In this document: piece by piece, positions 18,174 through 26,197 of the stretch
Layout: every line of letters begins with the position of its first letter
Position numbering within the stretch: position 1 is the first letter of the stretch
From: Natronobiforma cellulositropha
GTDB lineage: Archaea; Halobacteriota; Halobacteria; Halobacteriales; Natrialbaceae
Assembly (NCBI RefSeq): GCF_025629245.1
Contig: NZ_JANZXN010000015.1
Location: 228,614-292,613, forward strand
Direction of reading: 5' to 3'
Length of the DNA: 64,000 bases
Position numbers and translations under genes: made by a program
Notes under the pieces: generated by a model
Database searches by the model: none
What the model was told of the DNA's origin: nothing
Seen by the model: the letters and a program-made list of their open reading frames with translations, nothing else

Positions 18174-19296
18174 GGACCGAGACCGCTCGAGTGAGCGTCG
18201 TTCGGACCGCACTCGATCGACCCGCATGCTCGGTAGCGAGGCGACCTGGAGCGCGAAGTGGGCGATCGCCAGGCGGGAACTCGCCTCGCTTCGTACGGAG
18301 AAGACGATCGTACTGGCGATCGTAATCCAGGTGTTCATCGCGGCGTTCTCCTCGTTTCTGGTCGTCGGACTCGTCTCGCTGTACGACCCGACGTCCGTCG
18401 AAGGCGGCGAACTCGTGGTCGCCGTCACGGGCGACGACCCCGAAGCGCTACTCGCCGCCGCGGCCGAACGGGACGGCATCGACGCACGCTGGGCATCGGA
18501 CCGCTCGAGCGCGTACAGCGCGTTCGAGGAACGACGCGTCGCTGCGGTCCTCGACGCGAGTCGAGACGCCGACGGGCGGCTGGCCGTGCGCGTCACCGCG
18601 CCGGACGAAGGGATCGGAACGACGCTCCTGATCGTCGAACTACGTGGTCTCCTCGAGGACGTCGAACGTACCGAGCGGGCGAGTTCCGTCGACCGCCTCG
18701 AGACCGTCCCGCTCGCCGTTCCGGCCGACGCGGGTGCGAGTCCCTACTTCGGCTTCACCTACACGGTGTTACTGCCGCTGTTGCTCTTCTTACCCGTCTT
18801 CATCAGCGGGTCGATCGTCGTCGATTCGTTGACCGAAGAGCGCCAGCGGGGGACGCTCGAGTTACTCCGGGTGGCTCCGCTCTCGCTCGCGGACGTAGTC
18901 GACGCGAAACTCGTCTCGATGGCGGCGCTGGCACCGGTCCAGGCGATCGCCTGGCTGGTGTTGCTCGTGCTCAACGGGACGGCCGTGGCGAACGTGCCGG
19001 CACTGGTGATACTCGTCGCTGCGCTCGCGCTGATCGTCGTCGGCGCTGGCGTCGCCATCGCACTCGTCGCGCCGGACCGGCGACAGGCACAGCTGCTGTT
19101 CTCCGGCACCGTCATTGGCATACTGGTCGTCGCGAGCGTCCTGCCCGAGCACCCGGCGAACACGGTCGCGAAACTCGCCGTCGGTAGCGCTACGTCGGTG
19201 ACGTGGCTCCTCTTCGCTGGCTACTGCCTCCTCGGCGCGGCCACGTTCTTTGGAGTCCGGTGGGGAGTGGCCCGTCTCGAGGCGGAGTCGCTCTGA
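18163..19296 (+). CDS. ABC-2 transporter permease (NatB-like)
   Basis: The 377-residue permease has a charged N-terminus, a first helix (TIVLAIVIQVFIAAFSSFLV), an external domain with LLIVELRGLLEDVERTERA, and a five-helix cluster with LTEERQRGTLELLRVAPLS, which is the usual ABC-2 coupling region. It is the second permease of the operon and overlaps the previous gene by 11 nt if the TTG at 18163 is used. An ATG at 18226 is an equally plausible start and removes 21 low-complexity residues. It probably forms a heterodimer with the fused permease. Confidence 0.88.
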   Translation: MSSEDRDRSSERRSDRTRSTRMLGSEATWSAKWAIARRELASLRTEKTIVLAIVIQVFIAAFSSFLVVGLVSLYDPTSVEGGELVVAVTGDDPEALLAAAAERDGIDARWASDRSSAYSAFEERRVAAVLDASRDADGRLAVRVTAPDEGIGTTLLIVELRGLLEDVERTERASSVDRLETVPLAVPADAGASPYFGFTYTVLLPLLLFLPVFISGSIVVDSLTEERQRGTLELLRVAPLSLADVVDAKLVSMAALAPVQAIAWLVLLVLNGTAVANVPALVILVAALALIVVGAGVAIALVAPDRRQAQLLFSGTVIGILVVASVLPEHPANTVAKLAVGSATSVTWLLFAGYCLLGAATFFGVRWGVARLEAESL

Positions 19297-19315
19297 GCAG
19301 GCTCGAGCGGAACGG

Positions 19316-19332
19316 CCGACGGTGTCCGTCGG
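19316..19332 (+). terminator. Hairpin after the ABC operon
   Basis: CCGACGG-TGT-CCGTCGG is a perfect 7-bp stem with a 3-nt loop, 20 bp after the stop of the last ABC gene. It is not followed by a T tract. Confidence 0.3.
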
Positions 19333-19417
19333 TCTCCCTCGTCAGGAGTGGAGGGGGATCACGAGAGGGGGCGTAGGCAGCGGTTCCGTTATCCCTCTCG
19401 GCCACGAACGAGGTGCC

Positions 19418-19876
19418 ATGGACGAGTCGCGAGCCACCGGAGCTGCACCCGTAGACATTCTCCTCGTCGAGGATAATCCCGGCGACGTTCGACTCACAGA
19501 GGAGGCGTTCAAGGAGGGGAACATCGAGAACACGCTCCACGTCGTTGGAGACGGCGTCGAAGCGCTCGACTTCCTCTATCAGCGCGGCGAGTACACGGAT
19601 GCGCCACGACCCGAAATCGTCCTGCTCGACCTCAATTTGCCGCGGAAGAACGGCGACGAGGTGCTCGCCGAAGTGAAAGGAGATCCCAACTTGCGGCGGA
19701 TCCCGGTGATCGTCCTCACGAGTTCGAAGAGCGAAGAGGACGTGGTGAAATCCTACGACCTCCACGCGAACGCCTACCTCATCAAGCCGGTCGATCCCTT
19801 CGAGTTCATCAAGACCGTCGCCACGTTCGAGGACCTCTGGTTCTCCATCGTCAGACTGCCCGAACACGAGCAGTGA
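19418..19876 (+). CDS. Single-domain response regulator (Rcp1-like)
   Basis: The 152-residue protein is one receiver domain of the RcpA/Rcp1 type: ILLVEDNPGDVRLTEEAF with the acidic pair, phospho-acceptor Asp in IVLLDLNLPRKNGDEVL (about 67), Thr/Ser in VIVLTSSKSEEDV and Lys in YLIKPVDPFEF. It has no output domain. Such regulators usually serve phytochrome-like or PAS-containing kinases, but none is adjacent. The ATG at 19418 begins the acidic leader of the domain. It is convergent with ureF, 13 bp away. Confidence 0.92.
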   Translation: MDESRATGAAPVDILLVEDNPGDVRLTEEAFKEGNIENTLHVVGDGVEALDFLYQRGEYTDAPRPEIVLLDLNLPRKNGDEVLAEVKGDPNLRRIPVIVLTSSKSEEDVVKSYDLHANAYLIKPVDPFEFIKTVATFEDLWFSIVRLPEHEQ

Positions 19877-19889
19877 CTCGGTGGCCGGC

Positions 19890-20588
19890 TCAACTCATAA
19901 ACAGCCGCCGCGTCGCCCGCTCGTGGCGCATCCCCATGGCTTCTGCGAACGGCGCGAACGCGCCCATCTCCCCGAGCGGCGTCTCGACGTGGCGCGCACA
20001 GACTTCCTCGAGCACCGGCAGCGTCGACTCGAGAACCGACTGCACGTCCGTGTGTCCGAACCGGCCGAGTCGCTGGGCAGCCCCCAGCAACGAGACGAGG
20101 AAGGCGTAGCCCTGGGTGAGACACGCAACCTCGCACTCGAGACCGGCCGCCTGCGTGTAGACGCCGAAACAGACCGCGTAGTGACCCGGCGTCGTCCCCG
20201 CCTCGACCGCGGTGGCGTAGGCGGGAGCCACCGCCTCACCGTCCGCCGCCGCTAGCAACAGGTCACAGAACTGGCCCCCCGCCCTGGTCGAACTCTCGCG
20301 GAACTCGCGTGGCAGCGTCACGGCGTGGAGGCGCTCGTCGACCGCGAGCACCCCATCCAGATCCCCGTCCGCACTCGCAGCGTGGGCGTTCGCGACGGCG
20401 ACGGTCTCACAGGGACCGACGACGCGCTCGAGATAGGCTTCCACGACCGCCCTGAGGTCAGAGACTTCCTCGAGCAGCCCCTCGTTGGCGTACTGTTCGA
20501 TGCCGTAAGAGGCCGTATAGGAGCCGACCGGCAGCGAGGAGTCGGCGAGTCGGAGTGCGGTCAAGAACGCACTCGAGTCAGTGGGCAT
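19890..20588 (-). CDS. ureF: Urease accessory protein UreF
   Basis: The 232-residue all-helical protein shows the UreF pattern (LRLADSSLPVGSYTASYGIE, then LPREFRESSTRAGGQ and HYAVCFGVYTQAAGLE). UreF binds UreD on the apo-urease and controls GTP hydrolysis by UreG during nickel insertion. The start at 20588 (MPTDSSAFLT) is set by homology; upstream in-frame codons are the antisense-like shadow of the ureE His tail. It is the last gene of the operon and overlaps ureE by 11 nt. Confidence 0.94.
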   Translation of the reverse strand: MPTDSSAFLTALRLADSSLPVGSYTASYGIEQYANEGLLEEVSDLRAVVEAYLERVVGPCETVAVANAHAASADGDLDGVLAVDERLHAVTLPREFRESSTRAGGQFCDLLLAAADGEAVAPAYATAVEAGTTPGHYAVCFGVYTQAAGLECEVACLTQGYAFLVSLLGAAQRLGRFGHTDVQSVLESTLPVLEEVCARHVETPLGEMGAFAPFAEAMGMRHERATRRLFMS

Positions 20589-21282
20589 GGTCCTCGTGCT
20601 CGCTCGAGCCGTCGTGTTCGTGATCATCACCGTCGTGACTGTGGTGGTGGTCGGCACCACGAGAGTCGTGTTCGTGATCATCACCGTCGTGATTGTGGTG
20701 GTGGTCAGTACCGTCGTGGCCGTGGTGGTGAGGAGCGCCCTCGTCGCCGTGGCTCTGGTGGGCGGCCGCCCCACCGCGGGTGTGCCCGTGAGCGCCCGGG
20801 TCGGCGGCGAACAGTTCCGCGTCCACCGTGACGGCGTGGATTTCGCAGTCGGGGAGGACGCTACGGACGATACGCTCGAGAATGTGGCGGTCGGCGACGA
20901 GCGGAACGTAGACGGCTCCCCCAGAAACCGCGAGGTCCCAGTGCTGGTTACCGATCCGGTGGCCGAGTTCGGCCGCGAGCGCCAGTCCCTCGGCGGTCGG
21001 ATCGGGCAGCGTGACGGCGACGGCGTCGCGTGGCTCGAGTGTGACGACGATCATCCGGTCGGGGGTGTGCTCGAGGACGTCGCCACCCGACAGTGCAGGT
21101 CGGTCGACGACGATGCCGAGATCGGTCCCGGCGTCGGTCGTGACGCGCAGGCGCGAGCGCCGGCGCTCGGTCTCGTCGAGGACGACGCGCTCGAGTGTGC
21201 CCGCGGCGTCGTGGGCCGCTCGAGCGCTCGCGAGGTCGATGTCGGCGTGGACGTTGCCGAGCACGCTGTCGATGCGCTCCAT
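20578..21282 (-). CDS. ureE: Urease nickel chaperone UreE, long His-rich tail
   Basis: The 234-residue protein has the UreE peptide-binding and metal-binding domains (HRIGNQHWDL near 108-117, the latter carrying the conserved dimer-interface His) and then a tail of about 70 residues, 165-234, that is almost all His, Asp and Gly. The tail contains an 18-residue tandem duplication that starts DHHHNHDGDDHEH and is repeated as DHHHSHDGDDHEH. UreE delivers nickel to UreG and urease; such tails store or buffer extra nickel. It follows ureD with a 1-nt gap. Confidence 0.95.
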   Translation of the reverse strand: MERIDSVLGNVHADIDLASARAAHDAAGTLERVVLDETERRRSRLRVTTDAGTDLGIVVDRPALSGGDVLEHTPDRMIVVTLEPRDAVAVTLPDPTAEGLALAAELGHRIGNQHWDLAVSGGAVYVPLVADRHILERIVRSVLPDCEIHAVTVDAELFAADPGAHGHTRGGAAAHQSHGDEGAPHHHGHDGTDHHHNHDGDDHEHDSRGADHHHSHDGDDHEHDGSSEHEDHAH

Positions 21283-21283
21283 C

Positions 21284-22288
21284 TCAGTACCTCCGGTCGG
21301 GTCCGAGACCGACGCCGAGCGTCGCGCGTCTGACCTGCTCCCACGCGAGTCGGATTGCGTCGGTCACGTCCGCGCCGCGGTGACCCAGCACGCGACAGAC
21401 GACCCCGGCGTCGGCGGGGAGCGTCGACACCCCGGCGTGGACCGGGGGCGGTCCGTCGTCGAATCCGTCGTCGTACGCGGCGGCGAGGCGCTCGTGGATC
21501 TGGTCTGTGAGCGTCTCGGCGTCGGCTGTGGAATCGGGAACGAACGCGTAGAGCGTCCCCACGACGTCGTAGGGGCCGACGCTCGCCGGACCGCGTGGGT
21601 CGCGTTCGGATGGGCGCAGGTCGACGACATCCGCACAGACGAGGTCGTCACCACGGCGCGCCTCGAGTCGCGCCCGGTAGTGGTCGAAGCTGAACGCCTC
21701 GTGGTGGCTCAGACCGTCGGCGACCACCACGTCGCCGAGGATGGCGACCGCGTCGGGAGCGAGGTCGACCGTCGTCGTCTGGAGACAGCGCGCGGACTCG
21801 TTGAGGATGGTCGGCCCTGGGATGTACTCGAGGTGTGCACCGGGCCCGACACAGAAGGTGGCGTCGAGGTGGCCGTAGTCCGTGTGCATGCTGTGGACCT
21901 TGGTCGCGCCCTGTGTGGCGAGATGAGCGCGTGCGCCCGCGCGCACCTCGACGTCGACGCGGTGGCGGTCACCCTGTGCGACGCCGCCGGTCGGCTCCTG
22001 GGCGATGAGCGTCGTCACTCCGGGGGCGGGGTCCGACGAGAGGGTGCCGGTCAGGTGGTAGGGCACTCGAGTCCGGTCGGAGAGCAGACGCGTCGGGCCG
22101 TGGCCCTCGCGCGCGAGGACGAGTTCCAGCAGCCCGTTCTTCCCCGGCCCGGCGGCGGGTGCCTGCGCGAGCGGTTGCTCACCGTAGGCTTCGAACGCCG
22201 GTGGAAGTGGGGGACTCGAGTCGTCGGCCCGGGGACTGTGTGCGCTCCCCCGGTGTCGCCGGTGTGTGCCGGTCTCGCGTGCGTTCAT
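21284..22288 (-). CDS. ureD: Urease accessory protein UreD
   Basis: The 334-residue beta-rich protein carries UreD features ([67 protein letters not shown]). UreD (UreH) docks on apo-urease and carries nickel through an internal tunnel with UreF and UreG. The first 45 residues are Arg/His/Pro-rich and look disordered. The ATG at 22288 overlaps the ureG stop (ATGA). A longer frame upstream is only the shadow of ureG. Confidence 0.93.
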   Translation of the reverse strand: MNARETGTHRRHRGSAHSPRADDSSPPLPPAFEAYGEQPLAQAPAAGPGKNGLLELVLAREGHGPTRLLSDRTRVPYHLTGTLSSDPAPGVTTLIAQEPTGGVAQGDRHRVDVEVRAGARAHLATQGATKVHSMHTDYGHLDATFCVGPGAHLEYIPGPTILNESARCLQTTTVDLAPDAVAILGDVVVADGLSHHEAFSFDHYRARLEARRGDDLVCADVVDLRPSERDPRGPASVGPYDVVGTLYAFVPDSTADAETLTDQIHERLAAAYDDGFDDGPPPVHAGVSTLPADAGVVCRVLGHRGADVTDAIRLAWEQVRRATLGVGLGPDRRY

Positions 22289-22905
22289 GCGAACAACACG
22301 CGTTCGATGTGTTCGCGAACCGTGGGAATCCCCTGCCCGGACTTGCAGTCGGTGAAGACGTAGGGGTCGCCCCCGCGGACCTCGCGGGTGTCTCTGTCGA
22401 TCACCTCGAGGTCGGCGTCGACGTACGGGGCGAGGTCGGTCTTGTTGACGACGAGCAGGTCGGCCTGGGTGACGCCGGGACCGCGTTTCCGGGGGATGTC
22501 CTCGCCTTCGGCGACCGAGATGACGAAGACGAAGTAGTCGGCGAGTTCGGGGTTGAACGTCGCCGCGAGGTTGTCGCCGCCGCTCTCGACGATCACCACG
22601 TCGAGGTCGGGGTTCCACTCGGTGAACTCGTCGATGGCGGCGAGGTTCATCGAGGGGTCCTCGCGGATGCCGGTGTGGGGACACGCGCCGGTCTCGACCC
22701 CGCGAACCAGGTCCTCGGGAACCGTCTCGGCGAACGCCCGGCGCAACACGTCGGCATCTTCCTGGGTCATGATGTCGTTAGCGATGACGCCTACCTCGTA
22801 GCCCAGGTCGACGAGGTCGGGGACGAGGTGTTTGACGAGTGCCGTCTTCCCGGAGCCGACGGGACCGCCGATACCGATCTTCGCGACGTCTCGGTAGCCC
22901 ATCAC
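22285..22905 (-). CDS. ureG: Urease accessory GTPase UreG
   Basis: The 206-residue SIMIBI GTPase has Walker [13 protein letters not shown] (about 14), the CPH-type nickel motif in [15 protein letters not shown] (about 75-80), Walker B-like [15 protein letters not shown] and NKTDLAP for guanine recognition. GTP hydrolysis in the UreDFG complex drives nickel insertion. It overlaps ureA upstream and ureD downstream by 4 nt each. Confidence 0.97.
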   Translation of the reverse strand: MMGYRDVAKIGIGGPVGSGKTALVKHLVPDLVDLGYEVGVIANDIMTQEDADVLRRAFAETVPEDLVRGVETGACPHTGIREDPSMNLAAIDEFTEWNPDLDVVIVESGGDNLAATFNPELADYFVFVISVAEGEDIPRKRGPGVTQADLLVVNKTDLAPYVDADLEVIDRDTREVRGGDPYVFTDCKSGQGIPTVREHIERVLFA

Positions 22906-23312
22906 TCGCCCTCCATCGTGTCGTCGGTGTCAGCATCGGTACGAGCGCCGTCGGTGTCGGCATCGTCGAGGTCGCCCGCTCGCTCGCCCTCGAGCTGGGC
23001 TCGCGAGTCCGCCCGGATGGGTTCGTGGATGGTCACGAGTTTCGTCCCGTCGGGGAAGACGGGTTCGACCTGGATCATCTCGACCATCTCGGGGACGCCG
23101 TCCATCACCTCCTCGCGGGTGAGCAACTGGGTCGCCTCGGCGCGGATGTCGGTGACCGACCAGCCGTCTCGAGCGCGTTCGCACGCCCAGTCGGCGATGT
23201 AGGCGACCGTCTCGGGGTGGTTGAGTTCGACACCACGGTCTTTGCGTCGTCTGGCGAGCTCTGCAGCCATGAACACCGTGAGGCGTTCGTCTTCTTTCGG
23301 TGAGAGAATCAT
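22902..23312 (-). CDS. ureA: Urease gamma subunit, extended C-terminus
   Basis: The first 100 residues are a normal urease gamma subunit ([53 protein letters not shown]). Residues from about 103 to 136 add an acidic Asp/Thr/Glu tail not found in the bacterial subunit, which is about 100 residues long. The tail may be a solubility adaptation to high salt. The gene lies third in the operon, after ureC, with 4-nt overlaps on both sides. Confidence 0.95.
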   Translation of the reverse strand: MILSPKEDERLTVFMAAELARRRKDRGVELNHPETVAYIADWACERARDGWSVTDIRAEATQLLTREEVMDGVPEMVEMIQVEPVFPDGTKLVTIHEPIRADSRAQLEGERAGDLDDADTDGARTDADTDDTMEGE

Positions 23313-25012
23313 AGCAGGTACCGCTGTGCGAGAGGCAGTTCGTCAGCCGGTTCGCACGTGACCGGTTCGCCGTCGATCGAGACCTCGAACGTCTGGGCGT
23401 CGATGTCGATGTCGTCGGGGCAGGTGTCGTTGTGGAGCATATCCGCCTTCGACACCGAGCGGATGTCCCGGACCGCCCTGACGGGTGTCTCGAGACCGTA
23501 GGTGTCGTCGATGCCGGCCTCGACGGCCGCCTGGCTGACGAACGTTAGGCTCAGGGCGCGTTTGGCGGCGCCCATCGCGCCCGCACGCGGGCGCATCTTC
23601 ACGGGTTCACAGGTCATCAGCGAGCCGTTGGCCTCGCCCATCTGGCTCCAGACGGGGAAGCCGCCTTTGATCACGGTGTGTGGTTTGATCCCGAAGAAGG
23701 CGGGCTCCCAGAGGACGATGTCGGCGAGTTTTCCCGGCTCGAGCGAGCCGACGTAGTCGTCGATGCCCGCGGTGATCGCCGGGTTGATGGTGTACTTCGC
23801 GACGTAGCGCTCGATCCGGCGGTTGTCAGCGTCGGTTCCCTCGTCGCCGGGGAGTGGGCCACGCTGGCGTTTCATCTTATCCGCCGTCTGCCAGGTGCGG
23901 CAGATCAACTCGGCCATCCGGCCCATCGCCTGCGAGTCGGTGGTCATCATCGAGATCGCGCCGGTGTCGTGGAGGACGTCCTCAGCGGCGATGGTCTCGG
24001 CGCGGATGCGCGACTCGGCGAAGGAGACGTCTTCGGGGACGTTCGGATTGAGGTGGTGACAGACCATCACCATGTCGAGGTGCTCGTCGAAGGTATTCAC
24101 GGTGTACGGCATCGACGGGTTCGTCGAGGAAGGCAGCATGTGTTCGAAGCCGACGAGTTCGAGTACGTCGGGGGCGTGGCCGCCGCCCGCACCCTCGATG
24201 TGGAAGGTGTGAATCGTCCGGCCGTCGATGGCCTCGAAGGTGTCCTCGACGAAACCCGACTCGTTCAGCGTGTCGGTGTGGATACAGACCTGGACGTCCT
24301 CCTCGTCGGCCACCTCGAGACAGGTGTCGATGGCGGCGGGCGTCGACCCCCAGTCCTCGTGGAGTTTGAGCCCCGCGACGCCCGCTTCGATCTGTTCGTG
24401 GATGGCGTCGGGGTGGCTCGCGTTGCCCTTGCCGTAGAAGCCGACGTTGACCGGCCAGGCCTCTGCAGCCTCGAGGAACTTCCGGATGTTCCAGGGACCC
24501 GGCGTGCAGGTGGTCGCGCCGCCGCCGAAGCCGCCGCCGAACATGGTGGTCACGCCGCTGGCGAGGGCGTGGTCGATCAGCTGTGGACTGTTGAAGTGGA
24601 CGTGGACGTCGAGCGCTCCGGGCGTCGCGATCAGGCCGTCGCCGGGGACGGTGTCGGTACTCGGGCCGATGACCATGTCGACGCCGTCCATCGTGTCCGG
24701 GTTGCCGGCCTTCCCGACGCCGACGATTTCGCCGTCGCGGACGCCAACGTCTCCCTTCTGAATGCCCAGCACGGGGTCGATTATCACGACGTTCGTGAAC
24801 GCCCAGTCGAGCGCTTCGGCCTGGGTCGCCCGCGCGCACATTCCCATCCCGTCGCGCATCGTCTTTCCGCCGCCGAAGACCGCCTCCTCGCCGGGGACGG
24901 TGTGGTCGACCTCGACCTGCGCGAGCAGGCTGGTGTCGGCGAGTCTGAGCCGGTCACCCGTCGTCGGGCCGAACAGGTCGGTGTACTCCCGGCGCGAGAG
25001 GTCGCGGCTCAC
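23309..25012 (-). CDS. ureC: Urease alpha subunit
   Basis: The 567-residue catalytic subunit hydrolyses urea to ammonia and carbamate. All nickel and catalytic residues are visible: the two His in LDVHVHF (137, 139), the carbamylated Lys and next His in GLKLHEDWG (216, 218), His in CIHTDTLNE (245), His in [11 protein letters not shown] (271), the flap His in MVCHHLNP (about 319) and Asp in [11 protein letters not shown] (359). It starts at a GTG (25012) that overlaps the ureB stop by 4 nt; longer in-frame extension runs through ureB and is not real. Confidence 0.98.
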   Translation of the reverse strand: MSRDLSRREYTDLFGPTTGDRLRLADTSLLAQVEVDHTVPGEEAVFGGGKTMRDGMGMCARATQAEALDWAFTNVVIIDPVLGIQKGDVGVRDGEIVGVGKAGNPDTMDGVDMVIGPSTDTVPGDGLIATPGALDVHVHFNSPQLIDHALASGVTTMFGGGFGGGATTCTPGPWNIRKFLEAAEAWPVNVGFYGKGNASHPDAIHEQIEAGVAGLKLHEDWGSTPAAIDTCLEVADEEDVQVCIHTDTLNESGFVEDTFEAIDGRTIHTFHIEGAGGGHAPDVLELVGFEHMLPSSTNPSMPYTVNTFDEHLDMVMVCHHLNPNVPEDVSFAESRIRAETIAAEDVLHDTGAISMMTTDSQAMGRMAELICRTWQTADKMKRQRGPLPGDEGTDADNRRIERYVAKYTINPAITAGIDDYVGSLEPGKLADIVLWEPAFFGIKPHTVIKGGFPVWSQMGEANGSLMTCEPVKMRPRAGAMGAAKRALSLTFVSQAAVEAGIDDTYGLETPVRAVRDIRSVSKADMLHNDTCPDDIDIDAQTFEVSIDGEPVTCEPADELPLAQRYLL

Positions 25013-25383
25013 GAGATGTACCCCGCGTCGCGTGCGCGCTCGAGTGCGTCCGCTTTCGCCCCCTCGTCGTCGAGTGGGCCTTCGACGAGTCCGGCCATGC
25101 CGTAGACGCGCCGGTCGCCACCGATGGCGACGAGTTCGACCTCGCGCTCGATGCCGGGTTCGAACCTGACGGCGGTCCCGGCGGGGATGTTCAGCCGGGT
25201 GCCGTAGGCGGCGTCGCGGTCGAACGCGAGCGCGCGGTTGACCTCGAAGAAGTGGTAGTGAGAGCCGACCTGTGCGGGCCGGTCCCCCGTGTTCTCGACG
25301 GTGACGGTCGTCGTCTCCCGGCCCTCGTTGATCGTCACCGGGTCGTCGGCGGGGAGTACCTCCCCCGGTGTTAAGGAGGTCAC
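25009..25383 (-). CDS. ureB: Urease beta subunit
   Basis: The 124-residue subunit has the beta-urease pattern ([55 protein letters not shown]). It is the first gene of ureBCAGDEF, an order known in haloarchaea. The urease promoter must lie in 25384-25470: a minus-strand TATA-like TTATTC is at 25439-25444, leaving a short leader. Confidence 0.96.
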   Translation of the reverse strand: MTSLTPGEVLPADDPVTINEGRETTTVTVENTGDRPAQVGSHYHFFEVNRALAFDRDAAYGTRLNIPAGTAVRFEPGIEREVELVAIGGDRRVYGMAGLVEGPLDDEGAKADALERARDAGYIS

Positions 25384-25446
25384 TGCCGATCACGTCCGTC
25401 TCGTCCGCGAGTACTCGTTCGCATGGTGTGGCGTTTGCGAATAAGA

Positions 25447-25467
25447 ACCAAGTGCGTTACTCTTGGT
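25447..25467. promoter_or_regulatory. Inverted repeat upstream of the urease promoter
   Basis: ACCAAG and CTTGGT form a perfect 6-bp inverted repeat with a 9-nt spacer, immediately upstream of the likely TATA box of ureB on the minus strand. The position fits an activator or repressor site for the urease operon. Confidence 0.35.
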
Positions 25468-25527
25468 GACATTCTGGCGTGAATCCGCCCATTCATAAGG
25501 GGAGAACGCGCTGTGGCTGTCGAATAG

Positions 25528-25545
25528 TGTGAAAAGAAAAAATCG
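25528..25545 (-). terminator. T-rich terminator after nikR
   Basis: On the minus strand the sequence reads CGATTTTTTCTTTTCACA, about 105 bp after the nikR stop. Archaeal transcription ends at such T tracts. The remaining 25384-25646 interval shows no gene. Confidence 0.4.
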
Positions 25546-25646
25546 TCCTCAGGGAGCGAGACAGCGCCAACTATCTGGAAAGGTTTGCCGAGAAAGTGGC
25601 CGATGTCCGAACGGGCGGTCGCTGCCGCCGAAAACCGCCCGCGCCG

Positions 25647-26051
25647 TCAGACCGGCGTGAACTGGACGTGTTTCATCCCGTCGAGACTCGAGAGGGTGCT
25701 CACGAGGTCACGGATCTCCTCGCCGGGACCCTCGACGATGACCGTCTCGAGACAGCGGTGGGCGTCGAAGTGGACGTGCTGGGTCGCCACGATGACTCCC
25801 GCGACGTCGTGTTGAATCTCGAGCAGGCGGTCGTTGATCCCCGTCGCCTCGTGGTCGTAGACGAGGGCGATCGATCCGCGCTGGGTCTCCGCGGCGTTTT
25901 GCTCCCAGTCGTGTTCGGTCAGAAACGCACGGAGGGCGTCCCTGACGGCTTTGGACCGACTCGAGTACTCGCGTTCGTCGACGACGGCGTCGAGGTCGGC
26001 GACGAGGTCGTGGGGAAGCGTCAGACTCACCCGTTCTACCCGCTTTGCCAT
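25647..26051 (-). CDS. nikR: Nickel-responsive regulator NikR
   Basis: The 134-residue protein has an N-terminal ribbon-helix-helix (RVERVSLTLPHDLVADLDAV) and a C-terminal ACT-like metal domain. The four high-affinity nickel ligands known from E. coli NikR are all present at the expected spacing: H81, H92 and H94 in TQHVHF, and C100 in AHRC. Holo-NikR would repress nickel uptake genes; the divergent metal-binding lipoprotein is the obvious target. The start at 26051 (MAKRVERVSL) is 23-28 bp from a minus-strand TATA-like GTATAC at 26074-26079. Confidence 0.95.
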   Translation of the reverse strand: MAKRVERVSLTLPHDLVADLDAVVDEREYSSRSKAVRDALRAFLTEHDWEQNAAETQRGSIALVYDHEATGINDRLLEIQHDVAGVIVATQHVHFDAHRCLETVIVEGPGEEIRDLVSTLSSLDGMKHVQFTPV

Positions 26052-26130
26052 AGGCGGTGTTCGAATCCGATCCGTATACATCCTCCTTCTCTTCGGTCCT
26101 CACTTTATTTCAATTCAGATTTAGATAATA

Positions 26131-26140
26131 GTAGTACTAC
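26131..26140. promoter_or_regulatory. Perfect 10-bp palindrome in the nikR intergenic region
   Basis: GTAGTACTAC is a perfect palindrome between the divergent nikR and metal-binding lipoprotein promoters. It is a candidate regulator site. Confidence 0.35.
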
Positions 26141-26145
26141 AAGAG

Positions 26146-26169
26146 TTATGAGTAATATATTAAGTATAA
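26146..26169. promoter_or_regulatory. 24-bp operator-like palindrome over the lipoprotein promoter
   Basis: The site reads TTAT-N3-TAATATATTA-N3-ATAA. Its right part overlaps the TATA-like GTATAA (26164-26169), about 30 bp before the ATG at 26198. Binding of a dimeric or tetrameric repressor here would block transcription; NikR next door is the natural candidate. Confidence 0.5.
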
Positions 26170-26197
26170 GACGAGCAGGACAAAACGGAGACCACCG

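Noticed and set aside
22289..22684. A long N-terminal extension of ureD
   Set aside because: It is the Arg-rich shadow of ureG; the ATGA overlap with ureG fixes the start at 22288.
25013..25393. A long N-terminal extension of ureC
   Set aside because: It is the shadow of ureB; the GTGA overlap and UreC homology set the start at 25012.
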